Positions 16,909 through 25,619 are shown, counted from the first letter of the stretch. The stretch: DNA of 64,000 bases from Actinomadura sp. 6K520 (GCF_004349245.1 NZ_SMLC01000018.1:1-64000); one strand, 5' to 3'. A program made the numbers and translations. Notes: generated from the letters alone by a model not told the origin.

Positions 16909-18893
16909 CCGGCACCGTGACCGCGCCCGGTCACCTCGACGGCCGCCGCTACGACGTGATCATCGTGGGCGCGGGAATGTCCGGCAGCCTGATGGCCGAG
17001 CGCCTGGGGGCGAAGGGCTGGCGCGTCCTCGTGCTGGAGGGCGGCAATGGCGGGACGCAGACCTGGCCGGGCTACCTGGATTCGCTCGACACGTTCCACG
17101 CGGCGGCGGTGAAAGTGCCGAACTCGGCGTACCGGCACAACAACGCCGTGCCGTCACCCGATGTGCTCGATCTGTCGCCCGTCCCCCACGGGGACGGGTA
17201 CCGCGCCGGCGGCTACTTCGTGCAGCGGGGAAGGCTGCCGTACGGCACCGACTATCTGCGCGTACTCGGCGGCTCCGCGATGCACTGGCTGGGGGCCGTC
17301 CCCCGGATGCACCCGACCGACTTCCAGACCGCCACGCTGTACGACTACGGCCGGGACTGGCCCATCGACGCCTCGGTGATGCAGCCGTACTACGCCGAGG
17401 CCGAACACGTGCTCGGTGTCGCCGGGGACGCCGACGAGCAGCGGGAGTGGCTCCGGGACCCGAGCAGGCCCAACGACCCGTCCGTCATCGCCGACCGGCA
17501 CTACTCCTACCCGATGCAGAAGATCCCGCCGAGCCACATCGACGAGCTGTACCGCGGGATCGACGACACCGAGATCTACGACGACGTGGGGGACCAGTCG
17601 GTCAGGTTGCACGTCACCGCGCTGCCACAGGCCCGCTCCAGCACCCCGAACCCGGAGTACGACGGCGAGGCGGGGTACCGGCCGGAGGGGGCGGTGGGCC
17701 TGCCCGACTACGGGGAGCGCTGCGTGGGGAACGCCAGCTGCGTACCGATCTGCCCCGTCCAGGCGAAGTGGACACCGCTGCGAGCGCAGGCGCGTTTCGG
17801 GCGCTCGGTCACGCTCGCCACGCGGTGTGTGGTGAGCCGTGTCCTGCTGGGCGAGGGCGGCCGTGTGCGCGGTGTGGAGTACCGGGCCTACGGGGATCCG
17901 GCGACACCGGTCAGCGACGTGTACACCGCGGAAGCGGACATCGTCGTCCTGGCCGGGCACGCCATCGAGAACGCCCGCCTGATGCTGACCTCGGGACTGG
18001 CCGCGAACAGCGGGCAACTCGGGCGCAATCTCATGGACCACCCGACCACCCTCGCCTGGGCTCTGGCGCATTCCGGAAATCAGGTGGGGCCCTTCCGCGG
18101 GCCGGGGCACACCTCCGGCTACGAGAGCTTCCGCTTCGGCGAGGCGCGCAGGCGGCGCTCGCCCTTCCGCATCGAGATCGGCAACTGGGGCTGGGGATGG
18201 CCGATGGGTGCGCCGTTCAGCAATGTCGCCGCCATGCTCCGCCTCGGCGGTGACCCCAACGGTGACGTACTCGGTCTCGACCCCGGCATGGACCGGTTCG
18301 GTCCCGCGTTGCGCAACTCGCTGGGCGAGACGATCGGCCGCCAGATCTCCCTGCAGATCGCCGTGGAACAGCCGGCCGACCCGTCCAACACGGTCACCAT
18401 CGACCCAAGGAACCGGGACGCGATGGGCAACCCGCGGCCGGTGATCACCTACGACCTCGACGATCACGTCAAGCGGGGCATCTACGCGGCCCGGCGGGTG
18501 TCCGCGCGCATCTTCGCGGCGCTGCGGGCCGAGGACCACACCTACCACGGACCCGCGCCGGACGGCACGTACCCACTCGACCACTTCGCCTTCGCGCCGG
18601 ACACGTCCTTCGACGTGCTGGACCTGGGCTATCGGGGAGCGGGACACGGCGCCGGCACGCACATCATGGGCGGCGACCCCAGCAACTCGGTGGTGGACAT
18701 CTACCAGCGCACCCACGAGCACCGGAACCTGTACGCGGTGGGCTGCGGCAGCATGCCGTCCGTCGGAACCTCCAACCCCTCGCTCACGATGGCCGCGCTG
18801 ACCCTGCGCAGCGCCGACGAGGTCCACCGGCAGCTGACGGGGCTGCACCGGCCGGTCAACGTGCGCACGCACCCCACGGAGGTGAACGCATGA
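16905..18893 (+). CDS. GMC family FAD oxidoreductase
   Basis: A 662-residue glucose-methanol-choline oxidoreductase. FAD is bound by YDVIIVGAGMSGSLMAERL near the N-terminus and by GGSAMHWLGAVPR further in. The C-terminal catalytic region has GTHIMGGD and YAVGCGSMPSVGTSNPSLT. A Cys cluster (CVGNASCVPICPVQAK, middle of the protein) resembles the Cys-containing segment of gluconate/fructose dehydrogenase large subunits. It likely oxidises an alcohol or sugar-like group and pairs with the preceding small subunit. No cytochrome subunit lies nearby. Both ends overlap neighbours by 4 bases, so the four genes 16249-21810 look like one translationally coupled block. Confidence 0.92.
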   Translation: MTGTVTAPGHLDGRRYDVIIVGAGMSGSLMAERLGAKGWRVLVLEGGNGGTQTWPGYLDSLDTFHAAAVKVPNSAYRHNNAVPSPDVLDLSPVPHGDGYRAGGYFVQRGRLPYGTDYLRVLGGSAMHWLGAVPRMHPTDFQTATLYDYGRDWPIDASVMQPYYAEAEHVLGVAGDADEQREWLRDPSRPNDPSVIADRHYSYPMQKIPPSHIDELYRGIDDTEIYDDVGDQSVRLHVTALPQARSSTPNPEYDGEAGYRPEGAVGLPDYGERCVGNASCVPICPVQAKWTPLRAQARFGRSVTLATRCVVSRVLLGEGGRVRGVEYRAYGDPATPVSDVYTAEADIVVLAGHAIENARLMLTSGLAANSGQLGRNLMDHPTTLAWALAHSGNQVGPFRGPGHTSGYESFRFGEARRRRSPFRIEIGNWGWGWPMGAPFSNVAAMLRLGGDPNGDVLGLDPGMDRFGPALRNSLGETIGRQISLQIAVEQPADPSNTVTIDPRNRDAMGNPRPVITYDLDDHVKRGIYAARRVSARIFAALRAEDHTYHGPAPDGTYPLDHFAFAPDTSFDVLDLGYRGAGHGAGTHIMGGDPSNSVVDIYQRTHEHRNLYAVGCGSMPSVGTSNPSLTMAALTLRSADEVHRQLTGLHRPVNVRTHPTEVNA

Positions 18894-20083
18894 CCAGCGA
18901 AAGATCGGCGGGCGGCGCGGTCGTCCAGTCCCACCAGCTGACGTTCGAGCCGCCGGGTTCCGTTGACGAACTCCGGACGTATCTCCAGTACGCACTCCAG
19001 GTCGAGCACATCACGATCCCGCCGTACCTCACGGCGATGTACACGTTGCGGCCGGGGACCAACCGGAGCGCGTTCTACGTCATCCGCAGCGTCGTGCTGG
19101 AGGAGATGCTGCACATGACGCTGGTGGCGAACCTGCTCAACGCGGTGGGCGGCACCCCCTGCGTGGCGCATCCCGAGTTCGTCCTGAAGTACCCGGCCAC
19201 TCTGCCGCTCAGCGCCGAGACGGCCGAGATACCGCTTCAGCACTTCTCGCCGGCGGCGCTGCGAACGTTCCTGCACATCGAGAAGCCACGCTCGCTGAGC
19301 GCTCCGGCCGGCACGCGGGGCTGGACCTCGATCGGCCAGTTCTACGAGTACATCGGCCGCGGCCTGGCGAACCTGGTGGCCGAACACGGTGCAGCGTCGG
19401 TGTTCCGCGGCACCCCGGACAAGCAGGTCGGGCCGGAGGACTTCTACAACTCCGGCGGCGAAGTCTTCAAGATCACCGGCACGGCCGACGCCGAGAAGGC
19501 ACTGCGTGTGATCAGTGACCAGGGGGAGGGAGCCGACAAGACCATCTGGGACAGCGACGATCTGATCTTCGGGGAACAGCGGCAGGTCGCGCACTACTTC
19601 CGGTTCAACGAGATCGCCAAGGGCCGCCGCTACGGCCCGAAGGACACCCCGAAGGACGACCCCGGTGGCCAGCCCATGGACGTGGCATGGGACGACGTCT
19701 ATCGGATCGACGGCGGGTCGACCGTCGCGGAGTACCGGGCCTCGCCCGACCAGTCCGTGTATCTGCATGCGAAGGAGTTCAACGACGCCTACGCGAGGAT
19801 GCTGGCCTTCCTGCAGAAGGCGTTCACCGGGAAGCCCCGCGAGATGGCGCACGCCGTTCCCGTCATGCTCGAACTGCGGGACCGCGCCCAAGCCCTCTAC
19901 CGCAATCCGCACCCGGACCCGCGCAAGGCGGCCGACGGGCTGTTCGCCAGTGCCACCTTCGAGATCGATCAGGACACCGTCGACCGGGCCGTCGCCCACG
20001 CGGAGGCCCGCATCGAAGCGGCCGGGCTTTCGGCCGAAGAGCCGATCGACCTGTCCGCGCTGACCGCCCCCCGGACCTGGTGA
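18890..20083 (+). CDS. Ferritin-like protein, VioB/RebD type (second copy)
   Basis: A 397-residue paralogue of the protein at 12967-14208. The ferritin-like domain has E39 in LQVEHITIPPYLTAMY and the EExxH motif LEEMLHMTLVANLLNAVGG (E71/E72, H75). Shared middle motifs are IGQFYEYIGRGLANL and a VISDQGEG segment matching IVDQGEG in the first copy. It starts by ATGA overlap with the GMC gene. Having two diverged copies suggests a heterodimer or two successive oxidation steps. Metal content and substrate are unknown. Confidence 0.85.
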   Translation: MTSERSAGGAVVQSHQLTFEPPGSVDELRTYLQYALQVEHITIPPYLTAMYTLRPGTNRSAFYVIRSVVLEEMLHMTLVANLLNAVGGTPCVAHPEFVLKYPATLPLSAETAEIPLQHFSPAALRTFLHIEKPRSLSAPAGTRGWTSIGQFYEYIGRGLANLVAEHGAASVFRGTPDKQVGPEDFYNSGGEVFKITGTADAEKALRVISDQGEGADKTIWDSDDLIFGEQRQVAHYFRFNEIAKGRRYGPKDTPKDDPGGQPMDVAWDDVYRIDGGSTVAEYRASPDQSVYLHAKEFNDAYARMLAFLQKAFTGKPREMAHAVPVMLELRDRAQALYRNPHPDPRKAADGLFASATFEIDQDTVDRAVAHAEARIEAAGLSAEEPIDLSALTAPRTW

Positions 20084-20220
20084 CCCGTCGCCGGCCACGG
20101 GGCCGGCACGGCATGCCTCGCCCTTCGTGACCGGGCCGGTGGCGGATGCAGGTCCCGCGTCCCCACCGGCCCGGGCATTGCCTGCCCACATCCGATTCCA
20201 GACCAGGGAGACCGACACGC

Positions 20221-21810
20221 ATGAGCACGCCTTCAGCGCGGCGACCCGCCATCACCGTCAAGCCCGACGACGTCCGCTACCCGGCGCTGAGCCGCGGCTT
20301 CAACCAGCGCTGGATCGCCGTCCCCGAGTACGTGCGGATGGTGACCACACCGCAGGGCGCGGCCGCCGCGCTGTCGGAGGCGGTCAACCAGCCGGCCGCC
20401 GATCCGGCGCGCACCCGCGTGACCGTCCGGTCCGGTGGCCACTGCTACGAGGACTTCGTCTGCGGGGACGACGTGCGGGTGATCCTGGACGTCAGTCCCA
20501 TGTGCGACATGTACTACGACGCCGGCATGGAGGGCTGGTGCGTGGAGGCGGGGGCCACCAACTGGCACGTCTACAGTCACCTGTTCCCCCGCTCAGGGGG
20601 CGCCCTGCCGGCCGGGTCGTGCTACTCGGTGGGCCTGGGCGGCCACATCACCGGCGGCGGATACGGGCTGCTGTCACGCCAGGCGGGGCTCACCGTGGAC
20701 TACCTGTACGCCGTCGAGGTCGCCGTGGTCACCGAGCACCGCACCGTGGAGCTTGTCGTGGCCACCCGGGACGATCCCGACCCCGACCGCCGGGACCTGT
20801 GGTGGGCCCACACCGGGGGCGGCGGAGGAAACTTCGGCGTGGTCACCCGGTTCTGGTTCCGCGACCTTCCCACCCCACCTCGCCACGTGCTGCTCACCGC
20901 CCGCTCCTGGGACTGGAAGGGCTTCACCCAGGAGCAGTTCACGCACCTGGTCGGCGCCTACGGCGAGTACTTCGCCGCCCACCAGGACCCGGGCACCGCG
21001 TCCGGACGGCTGTTCACCCTGCTGGCCCTCACCCACAGCAACAGCGGCAGGAACCAGATAGGACTGGTCGCCCAGGTCGACGCCGAAAGCGACGATCCCG
21101 GCGACGAGGGCGCCGCCGCGATGCGCGAGTTCCTGGAGTACGTCGACAGCTCCAAAATCCCCGACTCCAAGCCGATGCGGTCGTCGGCCGCCGAGCACGG
21201 CCCGATTCCCGACGCCTGGCATCCGCGGCTGATGCCCTGGCTCACAGCCACCCAGGCGCTCAACGGCTCAGGACAGAACCGTTGCGGTAAGTACAAGTCC
21301 GCCTACCTGCGCCGCCCCTTCTCGCCTCGGCAGATCGAGGCGATGTGGGACTACCTCGGCAACAGGGCCCACTGCGACTACGACAACCCGGAAGCCCTCA
21401 TCCAGATCGACTCCTACGGTTCGGCCGTCAACCGTCCGCCCCGCGACACCGCCGTACCGCAACGCGACTCGATCCTCAAAATGCAGTACCAGGTCTACTG
21501 GAGACGGCCGAACGACACCGACCCCGGCCACCCGGAACGGCACCTGGCCTGGATCCGCGACACCTACCAGGCCACCTTCGCCGACACCGGCGGCGTCCCC
21601 GTCGTCGGCGGACGCGCCGACGGCTGCTACATCAACTACCCGGACCTCGACCTGAACGACCCCGAGTGGAACACCTCCACCCAGCCCTGGTCGCAGCTCT
21701 ACTACAAGGACGCCTATTCGCGGCTGCAGCGCGTCAAAGCCCGCTGGGACCCGCTGAACATGTTCCGCCACGGTCAGTCCGTCGAACCGGCCCCCGACAT
21801 CGGCGCCTGA
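20221..21810 (+). CDS. FAD-binding oxidoreductase, bicovalent BBE type
   Basis: A 529-residue cytoplasmic flavin oxidase. Bicovalent FAD attachment is predicted from SGGHCYEDF (H74) and AGSCYSVGLGGHITGGGYG (C134). FAD contacts are TGGGGGNFGVVTRFWFR; the C-terminal BBE segment includes INYPDLDLND, YYKDAYSRLQRVKARWDPLNMF. No signal peptide, in contrast to the Tat-exported relative at 8593-10134. Such oxidases transfer electrons to O2 and release H2O2, which could feed the cluster's peroxidase. ATG with AGGGAGA about 10 bases upstream; 137 bases after the ferritin-like gene. Last clear member of the cluster. Confidence 0.92.
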   Translation: MSTPSARRPAITVKPDDVRYPALSRGFNQRWIAVPEYVRMVTTPQGAAAALSEAVNQPAADPARTRVTVRSGGHCYEDFVCGDDVRVILDVSPMCDMYYDAGMEGWCVEAGATNWHVYSHLFPRSGGALPAGSCYSVGLGGHITGGGYGLLSRQAGLTVDYLYAVEVAVVTEHRTVELVVATRDDPDPDRRDLWWAHTGGGGGNFGVVTRFWFRDLPTPPRHVLLTARSWDWKGFTQEQFTHLVGAYGEYFAAHQDPGTASGRLFTLLALTHSNSGRNQIGLVAQVDAESDDPGDEGAAAMREFLEYVDSSKIPDSKPMRSSAAEHGPIPDAWHPRLMPWLTATQALNGSGQNRCGKYKSAYLRRPFSPRQIEAMWDYLGNRAHCDYDNPEALIQIDSYGSAVNRPPRDTAVPQRDSILKMQYQVYWRRPNDTDPGHPERHLAWIRDTYQATFADTGGVPVVGGRADGCYINYPDLDLNDPEWNTSTQPWSQLYYKDAYSRLQRVKARWDPLNMFRHGQSVEPAPDIGA

Positions 21811-21908
21811 CCCGCCCGGTCACCAAGGAGTGATCAAAAGACGGTTGCGCGCCGGGCTGCCGCTGCTCCGCAACCCGATCCTGCTCAGAGCCGCAGGGCA
21901 CGCACTCA

Positions 21909-22655
21909 TTGCCCGCAACGGAGGCGGACTGGGACCATCGCCGCGTGCTGATCACGGGCTATGAGAACCATCCGCTGGTCGACGGCTCCACGCTCCTCAC
22001 CGACCCGGCCTTCTGGGCCGTCCACGCCCTGATGGTCGGGGCCACCGGGCTCGATGACCCCCGGCGCGACTTCGGAGTGGACACCGAGGACGCCGAAGAA
22101 CTCGACGAGCGGCTATTCGACCCCGACCACTGGCCCGTCTTCACCGTCCCGCTCCACAGCGGAGCCGCCCTCCACGTCATCTACCGCAACCTGGCCGACG
22201 ACATGGGCCTGGACTACGTGCTCTCAGGCCCGGCCTGGCCACACGATCTTTGGCTGGCCGCCGTAGAGGGCTGCTTCGTCGGGCCGGGACTGTCCTGGCA
22301 CGAACTGATCACGACCGCCCACCAGGCACCCACCTCCGCTCCGACCAGCACCGCCGACTCTTCCCGGCGACTCCTCCTGCTGCTGCCCACCCTGGGAGAC
22401 GCGGACCTGCCGGACAGCGCAGTCCCCGCCCTCACCGCGGCGCTGACCCACACCACCGCCAGCCCGGCGCCCCAGCACGTCGCCGAAACCCTGCTCCGCA
22501 AGAACCATGCCTACTGGCAACCCGCCCACTGGACGAAACTGGCCAACGGCGCTCTCGTCTGCGACGAGTACCACAGCCGCCGATGCCCACGACACCCCCG
22601 CGCCTTCACCCCCGAACAAGCCCTCGCCATCACCCAGGCACTCACCGGAACCTGA
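21909..22655 (+). CDS. Hypothetical protein
   Basis: I do not recognise this 248-residue protein. It is acidic, Trp/His rich at the N-terminus (LITGYENHPLVDGSTLLTDP, FDPDHWPVFTVPL) and reads as a globular cytoplasmic protein, with a YRNLADDMGLDYVLSGPAWP segment and a Ser/Thr-rich linker near 140-152. The start is uncertain: TTG at 21909 has no ribosome site, and GTG at 21945 (VLITGYEN) is an alternative giving 236 residues. It lies 98 bases after the FAD oxidase and might be co-transcribed, but nothing ties it functionally to the cluster. Confidence 0.6.
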   Translation: MPATEADWDHRRVLITGYENHPLVDGSTLLTDPAFWAVHALMVGATGLDDPRRDFGVDTEDAEELDERLFDPDHWPVFTVPLHSGAALHVIYRNLADDMGLDYVLSGPAWPHDLWLAAVEGCFVGPGLSWHELITTAHQAPTSAPTSTADSSRRLLLLLPTLGDADLPDSAVPALTAALTHTTASPAPQHVAETLLRKNHAYWQPAHWTKLANGALVCDEYHSRRCPRHPRAFTPEQALAITQALTGT

Positions 22656-23078
22656 CCCCGGCCGGCGCACTCAGCCGATGCCTTGAAGACCGGTCCACGC
22701 GGCTCGGAAGTCTCCCAGAACGAGATCGCCAAGGGGCAGCACAATGTCAGCATGGCGTTAACTGACAGACATGTCGGTTACGTGGCGCTCTCACTCATCG
22801 CGGCGTGCCGTGACGACCCGACGGACGAAGCTCTCGACGCCTGCGCTCTGATCCAGTTAGCGGCGCCTGACTGACATCCGCGCTCTTTGGCCTTTGTGCC
22901 GCCCCGCTTCCGGCCTTCACGTCGCCTGCCGTGGGTGCTACCGTCCAAATAACCGACACATGTGTAGGTTATGGGCGCCCGGAGGGAGGTGGGGTGATCG
23001 TCCAGGGTCGATCCTCGATACCGGGCTCCCCGGCCCGGTGCCCGCTTCCGGAACCTCAATGGCGAGGGGAGGCGCAGC
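22656..23078. other. Intergenic region with operator
   Basis: About 420 bases. Apart from the palindrome at 22951-22970 upstream of the transporter, I see only a possible 40-codon frame at 22752-22874, which I do not accept as a gene. The region is otherwise featureless. Confidence 0.45.
22951..22970. promoter_or_regulatory. 20-bp palindromic operator upstream of the transporter
   Basis: AACCgACACATGTGTaGGTT reads as an inverted repeat with a single mismatched pair. It lies 109 bases before the transporter ATG. Size and symmetry suit a TetR- or MarR-type repressor; no such regulator gene is adjacent. Confidence 0.6.
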
Positions 23079-24212
23079 ATGGAACTGCTGCACTGGGCGA
23101 CGATCGTCGCGTTCCTGTCGACCGGCGCCTGTTTCGTCGGCATGGCATTCCTCAAGACCGCCACGAACGACATGCCTCCGCTGCACGGCGCCCGGCCCTT
23201 CGCGCTCGCCGCCGCAATGCTCTCCAGCCCGACCTGGGCGATCGGCCTCACCGTCATCGGCGTGGGGTTCGGTCTGCAGTTCACCGCGCTCACGGTGCTC
23301 CCGTTGTCCGCCGTCCAGCCGGCGATGCTCGCCGGGCTGGCGTTCCTGCCCCTCATCGCAGGCATCGGCCTGGGCGAACGGCTCGGCCGCCGCGAAGCGG
23401 TCTGCATGGCGCTCGGCGCCGCGGCCATCGTCCTCTACGCCCGGGCCGCCGGTAACGCGTACTCCTTCGACCAGGCACCCGCGGAACTGTTGCTGCTGGC
23501 CGCGATCTCCCCCTCGCTCGCCTTGCCCGCCGTCCTTTTCCTGGTCAGCGACCTAAGGCGCAAGGGTGCGCACGAACGGCCGCTCAGCGGCATCACCTAC
23601 GGGATCAGCACCGGGATGCTGATCGGCGCGGCCGAGGTCGCGCTCATGGGCATGGCGACGCTCAAGACCCCACTCGACGACCTTGCCGTTTCTCCGAACC
23701 CCTACCTGTTCATCGTTGCGACCGCGCTGGCCGCGGGGCAGATACAGATCGCCTTTCAGCGCTGCCGCCTGCTCATCGTCGGATTCCTCGTCATCATGAC
23801 GGCCAACCCGCAAATGCTGCTCGTTTCGACGGCACTGTACGGGCACGGATGGGAGCCACGAGCCGCGCCCCTGGCAAGTCTGGCGGGCGGTTTGCTGCTG
23901 AATTTCGCGGCCATCTGGTTCCTCCCACGTCACGAGCGGGCCAGGCCCACGCGGCCGTCCCGGCGCATATCCGGCGACATGGCCGCGCCTCCCGCGCCGG
24001 GCCCAGACCCGAATCCACGATTGCCCGGGAAGCCCTCCGGGCCGGGTCTGGCCGGTCCGGAAAGCCTCCCAGCCGCCCCTCCGGAGCACGGCCCGTACGG
24101 TATGAAGCCACCGAGCCTGCGCGACCGCATCGCGCGAGACCGAGCAGAACGAGAGGCACCTCGGCACCTCGGCACCGATGCCCATGACCCGCGCGGGCCC
24201 GGCAGACCGTGA
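23079..24212 (+). CDS. DMT/EamA-like multi-spanning membrane transporter
   Basis: A 377-residue membrane protein with about nine or ten hydrophobic helices in residues 1-280 (LLHWATIVAFLSTGACFVG, WAIGLTVIGVGFGLQFTAL, ALAAGQIQIAF and so on) and a long hydrophilic Pro/Arg-rich tail (~285-377). The layout, with internally similar halves, fits drug/metabolite (EamA-like) transporters of actinobacteria. The substrate is unknown. A strong GGGGAGG site precedes the ATG. The palindrome at 22951-22970 suggests repressor control. The tail is unusual in length and could bind a partner or be a late read-through extension. Confidence 0.8.
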   Translation: MELLHWATIVAFLSTGACFVGMAFLKTATNDMPPLHGARPFALAAAMLSSPTWAIGLTVIGVGFGLQFTALTVLPLSAVQPAMLAGLAFLPLIAGIGLGERLGRREAVCMALGAAAIVLYARAAGNAYSFDQAPAELLLLAAISPSLALPAVLFLVSDLRRKGAHERPLSGITYGISTGMLIGAAEVALMGMATLKTPLDDLAVSPNPYLFIVATALAAGQIQIAFQRCRLLIVGFLVIMTANPQMLLVSTALYGHGWEPRAAPLASLAGGLLLNFAAIWFLPRHERARPTRPSRRISGDMAAPPAPGPDPNPRLPGKPSGPGLAGPESLPAAPPEHGPYGMKPPSLRDRIARDRAEREAPRHLGTDAHDPRGPGRP

Positions 24213-24536
24213 GGGTGGTGGCCGACATCGGGTCCCTATGATCCGATCGCTGTGCAGCGCGGGACGACCATTTGTTCGTCGAGAATGACGTCCAACAACT
24301 CCGACTTCTCTTAGCCGGGGACTACCTCTCCCTGGCTGAGTCGGTGTGAGGGGTGGACACTGGGGACGTGATCGACCGCGCACGCTCGGGGCAACCACCT
24401 CGGTCACTTCCTGCTCGTCAACTTCTGCCTGTTCTCCAACCGTCCGCTCGTGTCGTCATTGTGTCGAGCGCCCCCACGATCCACCGCCGCCACCAAGCCC
24501 ATTGGGCCTTGACGTAGATGCCACCAGGGAGAATCA
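24213..24536. other. Intergenic region with decayed gene
   Basis: About 320 bases between the transporter and the alpha/beta hydrolase. The right half holds a short-chain dehydrogenase remnant (24390-24480). I see nothing else. Confidence 0.5.
24390..24480 (+). pseudogene. Short-chain dehydrogenase (SDR) fragment, frameshifted
   Basis: One frame reads GNHLGHFLLVN, the classic SDR stretch after the NAG region. A second frame a few dozen bases on reads SARVVIVSSAPT, matching the strand that carries the catalytic serine. Together they span what would be ~30-35 residues of a Rossmann-type reductase, with a frameshift between. Everything upstream and downstream of the SDR is gone. Confidence 0.65.
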
Positions 24537-25382
24537 ATGTCCATCACTTCCACGCTGGTATTCGTTCACGGTTTTTGGCACGGCTCCTGGTGCTGGAGCG
24601 AAGTCATCCCCCGGGTGGTAGCCGCCGGTCGTCTGGCCGTTGCGGTGGACATGGCGGGGCACGGGCTGTACGCCCGCCGTCCCCGGTGGTTCACCGAACA
24701 GCCGTACAACCCCGAGGCGGTCGGCCCGGAGGTCTCGCCCGTCGCGGATGTGAGTCTCGACGATGTGGCCGAGTTGCTGACTTCGCAGATCAAGCGGATC
24801 GGCGGCGGCGAGCCGGTCACGGTGGTCGCCCATAGCGCGGCCGGCCCCGTACTGACGCGAGTGGCCCAGCAGGCACCCGAACTGGTTGCGCACGCGGCGT
24901 ACCTTTCCGCGTACATGCCGGCATCCGACGTGCCGGCCGCGGCATACACGCGGATGCCCGAGGCCGCCGGTGACCAGGTCGCGCCATTGTTGCGGGGCGA
25001 CCCGGCCCAGACAGGCGCGCTGCGGCTGGACCTCGCGACGGACGACGCGGTCTACCGGCAGCGGCTTTACGAGGCGTTCTATGCGGACGTGGACCCGGTC
25101 CTCGCCGACGCCGCCACCGGCCTGCTGACGCCCGACGGCCCGCTCGGCATCATGCTCGGCACCACCACCCTGACCCACGACGGCTGGGGATCGGTGCGGC
25201 GCACGTACCTCACCTGCGCGCGGGACAGGGCGATCGGGCCGGAGCTGCAGGCCAGGTTCATCGCCGAGGCCGACGCGGCCTTCCCGGACAACCCGGTCTC
25301 CGTCGTCGCGCTCGACGCCTCCCACTCGCCATTCCTCTCGATGCCCGGCGAGGTGGCCGACATCATCACCTCCCTCGGCTGA
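24537..25382 (+). CDS. Alpha/beta hydrolase
   Basis: A 281-residue alpha/beta hydrolase fold protein. The oxyanion region is LVFVHGFWHGSWCW (residues ~7-20); the nucleophile elbow is VVAHSAAGPV (serine near residue 100); the catalytic His is in ALDASHSPFLS near the end. This resembles methylesterase/salicylate-esterase-like hydrolases (HNL/MES type) and the RutD-like set, so an ester or hydroxynitrile substrate is plausible but unproven. ATG with AGGGAGA 4 bases upstream. It follows a decayed SDR fragment, suggesting a once larger catabolic operon. Confidence 0.88.
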   Translation: MSITSTLVFVHGFWHGSWCWSEVIPRVVAAGRLAVAVDMAGHGLYARRPRWFTEQPYNPEAVGPEVSPVADVSLDDVAELLTSQIKRIGGGEPVTVVAHSAAGPVLTRVAQQAPELVAHAAYLSAYMPASDVPAAAYTRMPEAAGDQVAPLLRGDPAQTGALRLDLATDDAVYRQRLYEAFYADVDPVLADAATGLLTPDGPLGIMLGTTTLTHDGWGSVRRTYLTCARDRAIGPELQARFIAEADAAFPDNPVSVVALDASHSPFLSMPGEVADIITSLG

Positions 25383-25497
25383 CATCCGCGTGATGGTTCC
25401 GGCTGGCGGGACTGACGGTGCTGGCCCCGGTGGGGTGACGACCTGGCTGGGCGCCCTGGTGCACTGAGCCCGGCGTGGGACGGGCTGGTCAGCAGGA

Positions 25498-25619
25498 AGT
25501 GATCTGGTAGCCGTCGGCCCCGGCCTCTTTGAACTCCCGGGCGGAGACCAGCGCGTTCTAGACGCGCCCGAGGTCACCGTGGGTCCGCACGTCGGCCAGG
25601 ACGAGGACTGCCGCTTTGA
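25498..25619 (-). pseudogene. DsrE-family fragment with internal stop
   Basis: On the minus strand the frame reads IKAAVLVLADVRTHGDLGRV, then TAG, then NALVSAREFKEAGADGYQITSC and stop. This matches the start of DsrE-like small sulfur-relay proteins (VLVLAD..THGDLGRVVNAL), with a nonsense codon and loss of the C-terminal two thirds. It overlaps the extended 3' end of the methyltransferase in another frame, so it was probably the next gene in that operon. Confidence 0.6.

Noticed and set aside
21830..21964. 44-codon frame after AAGGAG behind the FAD oxidase
   Set aside because: The Shine-Dalgarno touches the GTG with no spacing, and the frame overlaps the next gene.
22752..22874. Possible 40-residue protein (MALTDRHVGYVALSLIAACR...)
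   Set aside because: Smooth but short, with no ribosome site and no recognisable family.
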